From Aphanomyces cochlioides (taxonomy: Eukaryota; Oomycota; Saprolegniomycetes; Saprolegniales; Verrucalvaceae), in NCBI GenBank assembly GCA_019828595.1, contig JAHQRK010000022.1, forward strand, positions 248,001 to 312,000: a stretch of DNA of 64,000 nucleotides. The letters run 5' to 3'. The notes under the pieces were generated by a model. The model did no database searches, had not been told where the DNA came from, and saw only the letters and a list, made by a program, of their open reading frames with translations. This document shows, in pieces, positions 1-9,788 of this stretch. The position numbers were made by a program, and so were the translations under genes. The stretch's first letter is position 1. Each line of letters begins with the position of its first letter.

Positions 1-1520
1 GTGTTGCCAACTGTCGTTTCGTGTTCCTCGGGCTCAACATTAGCGCGTTCGTCCAGAGCCGCAAACATGTTCGGGGAGATCCAAGGACGATCAGGAGCTG
101 GGATTGAGCCAGCGGAGATTGGGGTTTTCTTTCTTTTGCCTGTAGTTTGAACTTCAGTCCATTCCTTGTTGCTGTCTCGGGTCGTTTTCTGCCGTTTGGC
201 AGTGGATGTCGAGACAGCGGCGTCTCCCCGTGGGCGGTGAGGGGTTGCGTGAAGTCCATGTTGGGTGGCGATTACATCGAGGTCAAGGCGCGCGAGCTTC
301 TTGTCACGGTAAAACCATCCTTGACCAAACACGCGGAGGCACCGACCCTTGAAAATGAATTCTTCAATTGATCGACCGTCATTGTGCATAGATTCGGGTA
401 TAGCTGTCCCTTCAAAATACAAGCGATAACGAGAGCTAGCCAAGCCAGTCGTCGAGGAAACTGTGGAGTATGAGCCCCACAAAAAGCGCGGCTCAAGCTT
501 TGACATGATGCTGAACATGAGACGTTCTTCATCCTGTCCTTGGAGACCAGATGGGATATCGATGAAATATCCATCAAGTATATGGGGCTCTGTCATGACA
601 AATCTCTGAGAGCTGCCATCCTTTGCCACTTGGATCTTGAGAGAGACTCCACGCAGCTTTTTAAGAGCATCTTCAGAGGCTATGCCCCACTTGAGAAGAC
701 GATTGGAGACATCTTTCTCGCACTTGATGACATCGACAAATGCATCGTCCAAATCAAGCGCTTGGTTGTCAAACAATAGAGATGTCATTGCCTTGGAGAT
801 GTCGATGTATTTGGTGTATTGGCCAGTGGACATTTGTAGCCAGCCAACAACATCTCTGGGGGAATGTTTTTGGATGGGCAAAGTGTCGTCAAACGTGAGA
901 GATCCTGTCGCGCGTTTTTGCAACAAGGACGCCAGCTCGGCCATAGTTGGTCGATAATGGCCGACGTCACTGTTCCGCTGAGCCTTGGCAGATTTAGCTC
1001 TCTGCTTGGCTTGGAATTCCCACACGCATTCGTTTGGCTTTTTGGTCGAGGTGTTCGACTCGGGTGGTATTGGCGCGGAGCGTGTTGTAGCAGGAGGCGA
1101 GGCATCGATTTGAGCTTCAGGCTCCATTTCCACATCAACATTGGTGTCGCGAATCGATTGGTCTTCAGAGCGCGGCTCCAGCTCAGTGGCTTGAGTAATC
1201 GGTGGGGTATGTGGTTGGTTGTTGTTGGAGATATCCTCTATGTCTTCATCAGGCATCGGAGAAACATTATCCTTGTTGACAGTTTTGTCGCTGGTACGAG
1301 CGCTTGGTAATGGCACGCGACCACCGAGTGTAGCAAGACGTATGGGCGGTTGAGCAGCAGGCGGAGTTTTGTCGATGATTGAGTCAGGTTCATCGTCATC
1401 ATCATCGTCAACAATCACCTCCATGATACTAGAAGCGTCCGAGGTATTGCGAAAGGGAGAGGCAGAAAAAGCTGAGGGCTTGTGTGCATGAGCACGGCTG
1501 GAAGAGCGGGTAGTCGCCAT
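1..1520 (-). CDS. LINE A ORF1 protein, partial
   Basis: N-terminal ~506 residues of the family-1 ORF1 protein, starting at the ATG complement at 1518-1520 and running off the left edge with no stop. It is collinear with LINE B ORF1; only substitutions were seen, so the frame is intact here. The N-terminus is low-complexity and rich in Ser, Thr, Pro and Asp, including an acidic D run. A more ordered region begins near residue 160 (W-E-F-Q-A-K-Q-R). LINE ORF1 proteins usually bind element RNA. I recognise no named domain, so that role is inferred from position only. Confidence 0.8.
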   Translation of the reverse strand, partial: MATTRSSSRAHAHKPSAFSASPFRNTSDASSIMEVIVDDDDDDEPDSIIDKTPPAAQPPIRLATLGGRVPLPSARTSDKTVNKDNVSPMPDEDIEDISNNNQPHTPPITQATELEPRSEDQSIRDTNVDVEMEPEAQIDASPPATTRSAPIPPESNTSTKKPNECVWEFQAKQRAKSAKAQRNSDVGHYRPTMAELASLLQKRATGSLTFDDTLPIQKHSPRDVVGWLQMSTGQYTKYIDISKAMTSLLFDNQALDLDDAFVDVIKCEKDVSNRLLKWGIASEDALKKLRGVSLKIQVAKDGSSQRFVMTEPHILDGYFIDIPSGLQGQDEERLMFSIMSKLEPRFLWGSYSTVSSTTGLASSRYRLYFEGTAIPESMHNDGRSIEEFIFKGRCLRVFGQGWFYRDKKLARLDLDVIATQHGLHATPHRPRGDAAVSTSTAKRQKTTRDSNKEWTEVQTTGKRKKTPISAGSIPAPDRPWISPNMFAALDERANVEPEEHETTVGN

Positions 1521-1571
1521 GTTGTCAGTTTTGGACAGTGGTACTGCGGGGTAGCTGGCAAATTGGAAACT
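1..1571 (-). mobile_element. LINE A, 5' part only (family 1, tRNA-Phe-targeted)
   Basis: Minus-strand 5' end of a non-LTR retrotransposon cut by the window edge. It matches positions 8145-9715 of LINE B with only a handful of substitutions seen by eye, so both are recent members of one family. Its 5' terminus (1538-1571) is a 34-bp sequence also found at the 5' ends of LINE B and LINE C. It abuts nucleotide 1 of a 14-nt tRNA-Phe stub. The rest of the element lies left of the window. Confidence 0.9.
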
Positions 1572-1585
1572 GCCGCGATAGCTCA
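1572..1585 (+). pseudogene. tRNA-Phe 5' stub (nt 1-14)
   Basis: GCCGCGATAGCTCA, identical to nucleotides 1-14 of the intact tRNA-Phe at 9716. It lies between the 5' end of LINE A and the 3' end of LINE B. It is the left copy of LINE B's target-site duplication; the right copy is the start of the intact tRNA. Confidence 0.93.
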
Positions 1586-1620
1586 ATGTCAATGGGGAGT
1601 CTATTTGTAGTTAATGTAAA

Positions 1621-2877
1621 CTACAAACTAATATTGCCCGAAGGCTCATCCCATTTCAAATGGTAGGCTGAATTGGAAATCAATTTGGCTTTTCGTTTTC
1701 TTGATTCGCTTCGACGTTGGGACTTCGATTTCTTCGGTGTTTGTAAGCTAACACGGCGAATATGTCGGATAAAACTGACTCTTGGCATCTGACCCAGGGG
1801 GTATACATTTTCATTGTCTTGGATCATACATAGACTTCGGTCTATGCAGCGCTTGTATCGCTTGGCGAGGACCCAGCAATGGGATGTTGAATCAGTGACA
1901 GAAACAACCAAGAATTCTCCGTCAGGCTCATCCAATATCGCTCTACAGATATCACGAATTGGATCACCCACCGATTGCTTGAGCAGTTTACGGGAGAATA
2001 TGGCGTCGTTGTAGTGGAATCCATGTGTGTATGCCAGCTTGAGAAAATCATGCATCTTGGAAGGGGGAATGCCCGCGTCTTGAGGAACTCCATGGGCCTC
2101 TTTGAAACCCGAAATGACTTCTTCGCTGAGCTCAAAATTGGAGACATTCAAATTGGTAGCAACGATTCGGATTGCAGCCGCAAGACAAGATTTGTCACTG
2201 TTGTTGCCAATTTCTAGCCACAGAGGATCCATCGCTCGAAATTCAGCAAGCGTTGGGGCGAGACCAGTGTTCGTGAGGAAGTGGGCTCCAGCTTGTCGCC
2301 ATCGTTGGTACATCGCCACGGCTTCTTGACACCCGCTGAGGTCTTTTTCGTCGAACCAGTCTTTGTCGAGTCCATCCGGGCGTTGAAACTTCCAGTTGAC
2401 TTGGTATTGAATAGTTGAAATTCGATTTCGCATTGATGCCACTTCGCGGTGGTCATCGATAAACAACACTTCATCGATGTCATCATCGTCGGTTGGAATT
2501 CGCAGAGTGCGTGGGCGGTTGGTTGGGGCATCAGCCGTTGTCGCATTCGTTTGTGGCCTGGCTGGAACAGAAACATCGTCCAATAGATCCATGAGGGATG
2601 GTAGCGGAGATCCATTGTCATTGCCCAAGGGGTCAAATTCGCGGGTGCTCGAGTTCAAAATGGACATATCAGGAGTAAATTGGTGTTCTTCAGTTGTAAC
2701 TGGACTTGAAGGACGAGTGTCGGATGATTGCGTCATAGGTACAGAAATCTCAACTCCATCCACTCCCTCAAGAGTAATCCCTGGAGACATCGAGCTCCCC
2801 ACACCTCGTGTAGTTATGGGTCTCGACGTCTGCGCGGGGAGTACGCTATCGGCAGTGAAAATCGTTGAAGCTTCCAT
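1621..2877 (-). CDS. LINE B ORF3: chromodomain-like plus cysteine-peptidase-like protein
   Basis: 418-aa ORF from the first ATG (2875-2877). The frame is open from 3060 and is the same frame as the end of ORF2, separated only by a TAA (3091) and a TGA (3061). The N-terminal ~130 residues are Ser/Thr/Pro-rich, then comes an acidic DDDDIDE stretch. Residues ~151-196 have a chromodomain-like pattern: Y-x-V-x-W-K, then W, L, C and a Y-Q-R-W helix. The C-terminal half has a papain-fold-like order of Cys231 (DKSCLAAA), His333 (SHCW) and Asp354 (IQDN), followed by a Lys/Arg-rich tail. OTU or Ulp1-like peptidases are known in some other LINEs, but I cannot assign this one to a family. Families C and D have no such ORF. 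Both domain calls are by eye. Confidence 0.6.
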   Translation of the reverse strand: MEASTIFTADSVLPAQTSRPITTRGVGSSMSPGITLEGVDGVEISVPMTQSSDTRPSSPVTTEEHQFTPDMSILNSSTREFDPLGNDNGSPLPSLMDLLDDVSVPARPQTNATTADAPTNRPRTLRIPTDDDDIDEVLFIDDHREVASMRNRISTIQYQVNWKFQRPDGLDKDWFDEKDLSGCQEAVAMYQRWRQAGAHFLTNTGLAPTLAEFRAMDPLWLEIGNNSDKSCLAAAIRIVATNLNVSNFELSEEVISGFKEAHGVPQDAGIPPSKMHDFLKLAYTHGFHYNDAIFSRKLLKQSVGDPIRDICRAILDEPDGEFLVVSVTDSTSHCWVLAKRYKRCIDRSLCMIQDNENVYPLGQMPRVSFIRHIRRVSLQTPKKSKSQRRSESRKRKAKLISNSAYHLKWDEPSGNISL

Positions 2878-3090
2878 TGTTGTTGTCTTGGGTAAAATCA
2901 AAAGTGAGTCTTGGAGAATTGTTTTGAGATTCTCACTGAACTTATTCTCAGTTGCGACACTTGAGTCAGGCACGATTTGATTGGGCAGTGAAATGTTTTG
3001 CGCGGATCGTGAGTGATGGTCGCCAGGATTCCCAATCAAAAATTCAGCTGGGATACCAAGTCAAGAATACAGCTGGGGCTTGTAATCAAA

Positions 3091-6000
3091 TTACTGGTGT
3101 TCAACTCGAAAAGACATGGGATATTTTTCGAATAGCTCGTTGTATCCAGCTTGAGAGAAAAGGACTGAGACCGCTTCGATGATGTTTCGATAGTCGAAGT
3201 CGTCAGGCGAGAGCAAACGAATTGTTCGCCTGATGGAAGCTGTCCAACTGACAAATATAATCTCGTTCCATAGTAAAATCGGTAGAGGCCTTTTGCCATC
3301 GAACTTGGTTGCATTTCTTTGAGTCCATAAGGAGTACGTGATGGAAGCACAAAGGAGGGACCATAATTTGAATAATGCGTCATGCAGGTGTTTTCCTCGC
3401 GTATTGGTCTTGAAGCGACTGATATTCGTGGTGGTTGCCCAATCAAACTTAATACCATAAGCTCTCCATGCTCGCTCGTGGAACATCCAAACTTGATGTA
3501 CATGATGACATGTATGGAAGGCATGATGAAAAGTCTCAACATCCGAGCAATCTTCATAGACACAACAAATAGCGTCAGGGTTTTGGATCTGCATATAGGA
3601 AAACCTCGAGTTGACGGGTAACATCTTCATGTGCAATCGAAACCATACATCGCCTTGAACAGGTGGAGGTAGATTACACACAGTACGAATGAGACGGATA
3701 TACTTTGCTATGTCTTTGTCAGTTCTTGTCGTAGTCTTCATAGGATGTATAGCTTCAGTCTGGGGGGCGTGGTAAGCTAAATGCACCACGTTTTTCTTGG
3801 GCCACGACTCGAAAGGTAAATCAGCATCCTTGATTCTGGCTGTAAACGGATGTTGACAAGTCGGGACATTAGGCAGTGGCGACCCTTGCCGAATGTCAAA
3901 CGATCGAACAACTTTGTCGAAGATTCGTGTGAGTTGATTGTAAATGTCGGTTGTGCGGGGCAATGTGGCAAAGTCCATGACTCCGTCCTGGTTTAGACAA
4001 ACTTGGGCAGCTGGATTGTTCGACGACATTCGGTTCACGAACATGGTCTCTGTTGGCCAAGCGCCATGTGGGGGTCAGGAAATCCTTCAGGCATCTGAGA
4101 CCATTTTTGGCCCCGTGGCGGCACCAGAGACGCATGTCTTCATCTTTCACGACATTTGCTAACATCTTAGCAGAGCCGAAGTGCATTGCGTCGTAGGCTG
4201 TGAGCCATACCGGGAGGTTCAGTACCGTGTCGAGATTTGGAGGCACGCCGATTCGCTTACTCATGTCTGTGGCTGACCAATGTTTCCAAGTATCAAGCCA
4301 CAGTGGATGGAGCTCGCGAAGCAAAAGCCACTTGGAGCTTGCATTTGGGTAGTATGAAAGAAAATCGAATGGGTGACTGTCTCGGAATAACTGATGTATT
4401 GTGCGGCTAAATTGTCGCTGTACAAGTTTCTTCCACACCAGGATTTCACCAGGAGAATCGGCAGACATAAAGAGCTGTAAACGAAGAAGGCGTTGTGTTC
4501 GCAGCCTCGATGCAATGTGGGGGATTCCCAAGCCTAAAGGCTTGTCGTACTGCCACCTTCTATGGATTGAGGGACGGTAACTCTCATCGAGCTGGGTCTT
4601 GCGGCAAAGTATGAACTTGTTTAACATTTGTTGCCACGTAACGACCATAGCAGGAGGCACAGGTACAACGGCTGTTACATGCCACAACATAGATAGCAAC
4701 ATCGTGGAGGCAATAAGCTTTCGGCCCTGCAATGTCCTTGCTCGTTTACCCCATAGTTGAAAGGACGAGATGAATTTGTCGTTGAGTTTTTGAAGTTGGG
4801 AGTCAGCCGAAAGTCGATGGCCAAAGAGAATACCAAGATATTTCGTACACTGACCAGTTGGTACGATATTGAGCAAACCATCTGCTTCGATGTCTTCTTG
4901 ATCGAGATGGTCGTTGAGAACCAAGGTCATGCACTTGGAACGATTCAGACGGGCCCCTGAAGCCGTGCAAAACTCTTCCACAATTGCCATTTGCTCCACA
5001 GCAGATTGCAGCGAGTTTGATAACAACGTCGAGTCGTCGGCAAAGAATATACTCGTAATAACTGAGTCGTGGGGAGAGCGATTCCAAGATGTGGGGACGC
5101 TCGGAGCATCTCACCAAGAGGTTCTAGGTATAGGACGAACAGTAGGCATGATAAAGGACAGCCTTGTTTGACGCCTCGGGTAGGTCGGATCTTAGGGCCA
5201 AGCTCGCCATTGAAGATGATCTGGACCAAAGGTGAGTCGTACAAAAGAGCTACCCACGCAATGAAACCATCACCAGTGTTGACTTCTCTCAGCACATCAA
5301 GCATGAATTCTCGATCCACCATGTCGTACGCTTTCGAAAAGTCAAGGAATGTTGCATAGTAGTCGTGATCTTCGTTGGTGCAAAACGTTTGCAAAGTTTG
5401 CACAAGCAGGACGTGGTCATGCAGCCGTCGTCCTGGGACAAAGCCAGCTTGACTTGGGTGAATGAGATGAGGAGCTACTGTAGCCAGGCGATAAGCGAGG
5501 GCACGGGATAGTATCTTCACCTCCACTGACATGAGTGCAATAGGTCGGTAGTTTCCAGGATCGCCTCGATCACCAGCTTTGAAGAGCAGAGCCACAGCAC
5601 TACGCCTTTGTTGAAGGAGTAGTTTACCGTGGTGGTGAAGTTGGTAGTTGAAGACCCTGACCAGGATTTCGGAGAAAGCCTCGGGTGCTACTTGGAAGAA
5701 GGCCGCTGGCCATCCATCAGGACCAGGAGACTTGTTTGGACTCATTGTCTTGAGAGCACTACACAGCTCGGCTGCTGTGATAGGTCTGTCTAGCTCCTCG
5801 CGTTGCTCATCATTGAGTTTGCGGGAGATAAACCGTATGACAGCCCTCCGCCTCGCCCGGTTTAGCCGAGGTTGTTCGCCACGAGTGGTAGTCATTATTG
5901 CCTTCCAATGGGCAGTGAATCTCTCTTTGATAGTGGTAGGATCAGACACGGGAATGCCATCGACGTTGACCGTCGTGATAGGAACCTTGAGTCCTTGTGG

Positions 6001-7206
6001 CCTTCGAAAGAAGTGGCTCGTACCGCGTTCGTTGACATTTGCATGAAAATCGAATTGCTGATCCATGCGGTATTGGCGATATTCGATTCTTGCGTTTTCC
6101 AGCGCCAACCGAGTAGCATCAACGGCAGCCTCGTCGAGCAAGCCAGCTTCGTATGATCGTTGTGCAGATATATGTCTCAGTTTTAGGCTTTTGAGCTCGT
6201 GTTGCATGGATTGGAGGTGGTGGCGATGACATTGTTGTAAACGTCGTTTGATTCGCTTAAGCCACCCATACCAGACGGCTCCCATGTTTGTCGATTCGTC
6301 CGCACGCATCTCAGAGAGGAGGTGTGATGCCTCTTCTCGTATGGCTTTGATGACGAGCGGGTCTTTGAGTAGCTCTCTCGGCAGCCTCCAGTAGCCACGG
6401 GTCGTGGGTGTATGACTTGTAGAGAGAACGACAGTGTGCTCCAAGTGATCTCCGGCAAAGCTGTTAGTGGCATATTTTGAGCTTTGGTAGGATTGGGCAA
6501 CTAAATCTTGGTCAATGAACCAGTAGTCCAGACGATTGCTTCGTCCTGGACCGCTTGCCAGTCTTTCGTGAGGGTGGTGTAGGCGCCACGCGTCGATGAC
6601 TCCTAGTTGTGACAGCCAGGCAAGACATTCGACTTTTCCAAAGGTGTGATCTTGCCGTGGTTTGGAAGCATCGAGGTGTTCGTTGACAGGAAGGTTAAAA
6701 TCTCCCCCAACCAGGTGTACACTGTTAGCTTCAAAAGCGCGAGGGAGACTGTCAAAGAAACTAGCCCGATGTTGAGGGGTAACTGGCGCGTAAATGTTGT
6801 GGATGTAGACTGGGGTTTCATCCCAGTACGTTTTGATCACAATATAACGGCCAGGGATATCGTGTTGTGATAAGTGCACCAGGCTTGAGAATCCAGGCAT
6901 CGATTCGTGAAAGTATGATGCAACGCCACATCGACGGTTGTTCAAATTGTCCGTGCGGGTTGTTCGTAAGTCGTTGGTAAAAAGTTTGTACTTGCTAACA
7001 CCCACTTCGTTGTCGAGGTGAGTGTGGAAAGTGTCAAGATGTTTTGCGTTGTTGAGTTTCGTTTCTTGAAAGAGAACAGCTTGTGTCGGTTTCCGAAGAC
7101 GCCGTGCAACAAGATGTCCGTTTTCTTTCAGCCCATTGAGGTTGCTCGTCGTCACTTCAAGTATGGGGAGCTTGACAAAATGACCAGCCGCGACCACTTT
7201 AGCCAC
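3091..7206 (-). pseudogene. LINE B ORF2: APE endonuclease / reverse transcriptase, two frameshifts
   Basis: Three collinear pieces in alternating frames. Piece 1 (4945-7206) holds the exonuclease-endonuclease-phosphatase domain (FQETK, GGDFN, NRLDYWF, GDHLEH) and most of the RT palm (NKSPGPDGWP, NYRPIALMS, QAGFVPGRRLHD, DFSKAYDMVD, GVKQGCPLS). A frameshift near 5070 puts the catalytic FADD (~5040) in the frame of piece 2 (3896-5026). A second frameshift near 4060 returns to the first frame for piece 3 (3091-4044), which ends in a C/H-rich zf-RVT-like segment (CCVYEDC...HHAFHTC). ORF2 overlaps the ORF1 stop, but the in-frame codon there is GTG with no upstream ATG. The protein is homologous throughout to LINE C/D ORF2. 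It is probably inactive because of the two indels. Confidence 0.9.
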
Positions 7207-9664
7207 GGGAAGCGATCGTTGTGAGGTCCGCTAGGTCGCCGTGAATTAAAGTAGGTTCGCTTGGGTGAAACATGACTTGATTGTGGAGAGTGATATCCAA
7301 ATCGTTGCTTTCGTGTAGTTGAAGGATTTTTGTCATGATGTGACACATCGATTCTCCGTCGCCAGTGTACATGAATTCCATTCTGTTCCATATGTGGAGG
7401 CCAAGGTCGGTGTACATCAGGAGTGACATGAGCGTTTCGGAGGATAGACTGCGTTTACCAAGGCGAGAGGGTAACGCTGTCACTGGACTTTTTGTTGAGG
7501 CCAAAATTGCCGCATCGCTATTGAAATATAGTGGAGCATGAACTGCCATCAATACTTCTGCAATGGCCAGCACTTCTTCGACTTCAACTCTGTTGAGGAC
7601 GATGTCATCATCGGTGATGATTGCCTCGATGAGTGGGAGGTTGTTGACCATCTTCTGGTCACTGAACACCGAGATCACGTGGTCGTGAGTGATTGGAGTG
7701 CCGAATGTTGCCTCGTAGAGCTGACCAAAAGATTTTGTGCCACCACCAGACGCTCTTAGCCAACGATTAAGCAGTCGAAGACGAACAAAGTATTCGAAGC
7801 TGTCACGATTGGAGACAAAAATTTGGTGCAGTTGCAGTCCAAATTCGATTGGCGCACGTTCTAGATGGATGCAGATCGTGTCAACACGCCCGTCCGTAAT
7901 CAATTTCAATAAGTTGAAGGAATCGTGCGCTAACGCTTCCTTAACTTGGGCCGGGATATGTTGTGGTGCGTTTTGAGCCTTGGTGTCAAGGTCGTTGAGC
8001 TCGGCAAGTATGGCATCGAGAGACTTCTCAAACCTTTGGATTGAGTCCTCGTGGGGTTTGATCCCGCTAATGAACTCTTCAGCGGCAACGTGCACCTTGT
8101 CACCAGATTTGAGTGTCAGCTTTGGAACAATTACTTTGACAGTGGTGTTGCCAACTGTCGTTTCGTGTTCCTCGGGCTCAACATTAGCGCGTTCGTCCAG
8201 AGCCGCAAACATGTTCGGGGAGATCCAAGGACGATCAGGAGCTGGGATTGAGCCAGCGGAGATTGGGGTTTTCTTTCTTTTGCCTGTAGTTTGAACTTCA
8301 GTCCATTCCTTGTTGCTGTCTCGGGTCATTTTCTGCCGTTTGGCAGTGGATGTCGAGACAGCGGCGTCTCCCCGTGGGCGGTGAGGGGTTGCGTGAAGTC
8401 CATGTTGGGTGGCGATTACATCGAGGTCAAGGCGCGCGAGCTTCTTGTCACGGTAAAACCATCCTTGACCAAACACGCGGAGGCACCGACCCTTGAAAAT
8501 GAATTCTTCAATTGATCGACCGTCATTGTGCATAGATTCGGGTATAGCTGTCCCTTCAAAATACAAGCGATAACGAGAGCTAGCCAAGCCAGTCGTCGAG
8601 GAAACTGTGGAGTATGAGCCCCACAAAAAGCGCGGCTCAAGCTTTGACATGATGCTGAACATGAGACGTTCTTCATCCTGTCCTTGGAGACCAGATGGGA
8701 TATCGATGAAATATCCATCAAGTATATGGGGCTCAGTCATGACAAATCTCTGAGAGCTGCCATCCTTTGCCACTTGGATCTTGAGAGAGACTCCACGCAG
8801 CTTTTTAAGAGCATCTTCAGAGGCTATGCCCCACTTGAGAAGACGATTGGAGACATCTTTCTCGCACTTGATGACATCGACAAATGCATCGTCCAAATCA
8901 AGCGCTTGGTTGTCAAACAATAGAGATGTCATTGCCTTGGAGATGTCGATGTATTTGGTGTATTGGCCAGTGGACATTTGTAGCCAGCCAACAACATCTC
9001 TGGGGGAATGTTTTTGGATGGGCAAAGTGTCGTCAAACGTGAGAGATCCTGTCGCGCGTTTTTGCAACAAGGACGCCAGCTCGGCCATAGTTGGTCGATA
9101 ATGGCCGACGTCACTGTTCCGCTGAGCCTTGGCAGATTTAGCTCTCTGCTTGGCTTGGAATTCCCACACGCATTCGTTTGGCTTTTTGGTCGAGGTGTTC
9201 GACTCGGGTGGTATTGGCACGGAGCGTGTTGTAGCAGGAGGCGAGGCATCGATTTGAGCTTCAGGCTCCATTTCCACATCAACATTGGTGTCGCGAATCG
9301 ATTGGTCTTCAGAGCGCGGCTCCAGCTCAGTGGCTTGAGTAATCGGTGGGGTATGTGGTTGGTTGTTGTTGGAGATATCCTCTATGTCTTCATCAGGCAT
9401 CGGAGAAACATTATCCTTGTTGACAGTTTTGTCGCTGGTACGAGCGCTTGGTAATGGCACGCGACCACCGAGTGTAGCAAGACGTATGGGCGGTTGAGCA
9501 GCAGGCGGAGTTTTGTCGATGATTGAGTCAGGTTCATCGTCATCATCATCGTCAACAATCACCTCCATGATACTAGAAGCGTCCGAGGTATTGCGAAAGG
9601 GAGAGGCAGGAAAAGCTGAGGGCTTGTGTGCATGAGCACGGCTGGAAGAGCGGGTAGTCGCCAT
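7199..9664 (-). CDS. LINE B ORF1 protein (821 aa)
   Basis: Intact 821-aa ORF with its ATG at 9662-9664. The first ~150 residues are low-complexity with an acidic run. From ~160 (WEFQAKQR) onward it aligns with LINE C/D ORF1 at shared blocks: LTFDDTLPIQKHS, VGWLQM, LFDNQAL, EPRFLWGSY, SRYRLYFEGT, FKGRCLRV, WISPNMF, HLERAPIEFGLQLH. The SRYRLYFEG...FKGRCLRVFGQGW stretch could be an RNA-binding fold, but I see no zinc knuckle or diagnostic RRM motif. The role is inferred as RNA binding in the retrotransposition particle. Its stop (7199-7201) overlaps the start of ORF2. Confidence 0.82.
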   Translation of the reverse strand: MATTRSSSRAHAHKPSAFPASPFRNTSDASSIMEVIVDDDDDDEPDSIIDKTPPAAQPPIRLATLGGRVPLPSARTSDKTVNKDNVSPMPDEDIEDISNNNQPHTPPITQATELEPRSEDQSIRDTNVDVEMEPEAQIDASPPATTRSVPIPPESNTSTKKPNECVWEFQAKQRAKSAKAQRNSDVGHYRPTMAELASLLQKRATGSLTFDDTLPIQKHSPRDVVGWLQMSTGQYTKYIDISKAMTSLLFDNQALDLDDAFVDVIKCEKDVSNRLLKWGIASEDALKKLRGVSLKIQVAKDGSSQRFVMTEPHILDGYFIDIPSGLQGQDEERLMFSIMSKLEPRFLWGSYSTVSSTTGLASSRYRLYFEGTAIPESMHNDGRSIEEFIFKGRCLRVFGQGWFYRDKKLARLDLDVIATQHGLHATPHRPRGDAAVSTSTAKRQKMTRDSNKEWTEVQTTGKRKKTPISAGSIPAPDRPWISPNMFAALDERANVEPEEHETTVGNTTVKVIVPKLTLKSGDKVHVAAEEFISGIKPHEDSIQRFEKSLDAILAELNDLDTKAQNAPQHIPAQVKEALAHDSFNLLKLITDGRVDTICIHLERAPIEFGLQLHQIFVSNRDSFEYFVRLRLLNRWLRASGGGTKSFGQLYEATFGTPITHDHVISVFSDQKMVNNLPLIEAIITDDDIVLNRVEVEEVLAIAEVLMAVHAPLYFNSDAAILASTKSPVTALPSRLGKRSLSSETLMSLLMYTDLGLHIWNRMEFMYTGDGESMCHIMTKILQLHESNDLDITLHNQVMFHPSEPTLIHGDLADLTTIASRG

Positions 9665-9715
9665 GTTGTCAGTTTTGGACAGTGGTACTGCGGGGTAGCT
9701 GGCAAATTGGAAACT

Positions 9716-9763
<48 letters not shown>

Positions 9764-9788
9764 ACTGGTTCGATCCCGGTTCGTGGCA
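9716..9788 (+). tRNA. trnF-GAA: tRNA-Phe (GAA)
   Basis: 73-nt cloverleaf. The acceptor GCCGCGA pairs with UCGUGGC, D stem GCUC/GAGC, anticodon stem UCAGA/UCUGA with loop CUGAAGA (anticodon GAA), T stem ACUGG/CCGGU with loop UUCGAUC, discriminator A; no intron and no encoded CCA. The A box (TAGCTCAGTTGG) and B box (GGTTCGATCCC) are intact. Its 5' flank is the 5' end of LINE B, because the copy was regenerated by target duplication. Internal promoters make continued transcription plausible. Confidence 0.97.

Larger units (their letters stand above)
1586..9715 (-). mobile_element. LINE B, full-length APE-type non-LTR retrotransposon (family 1)
   Basis: About 8.1 kb on the minus strand with three ORFs in order: ORF1 (7199-9664), ORF2 with endonuclease and reverse transcriptase (3091-7206, frameshifted), and ORF3 (1621-2877). 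The 5' end shares a 34-bp terminus with LINE C (9682-9715). The 3' end has no poly(A); it ends in a short hairpin (1604-1627) and a C-rich tail. It is flanked by 14-bp copies of tRNA-Phe nt 1-14, so it sits in the D-loop/A-box of a tRNA-Phe gene and the gene is regenerated on its 5' side. Confidence 0.92.
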
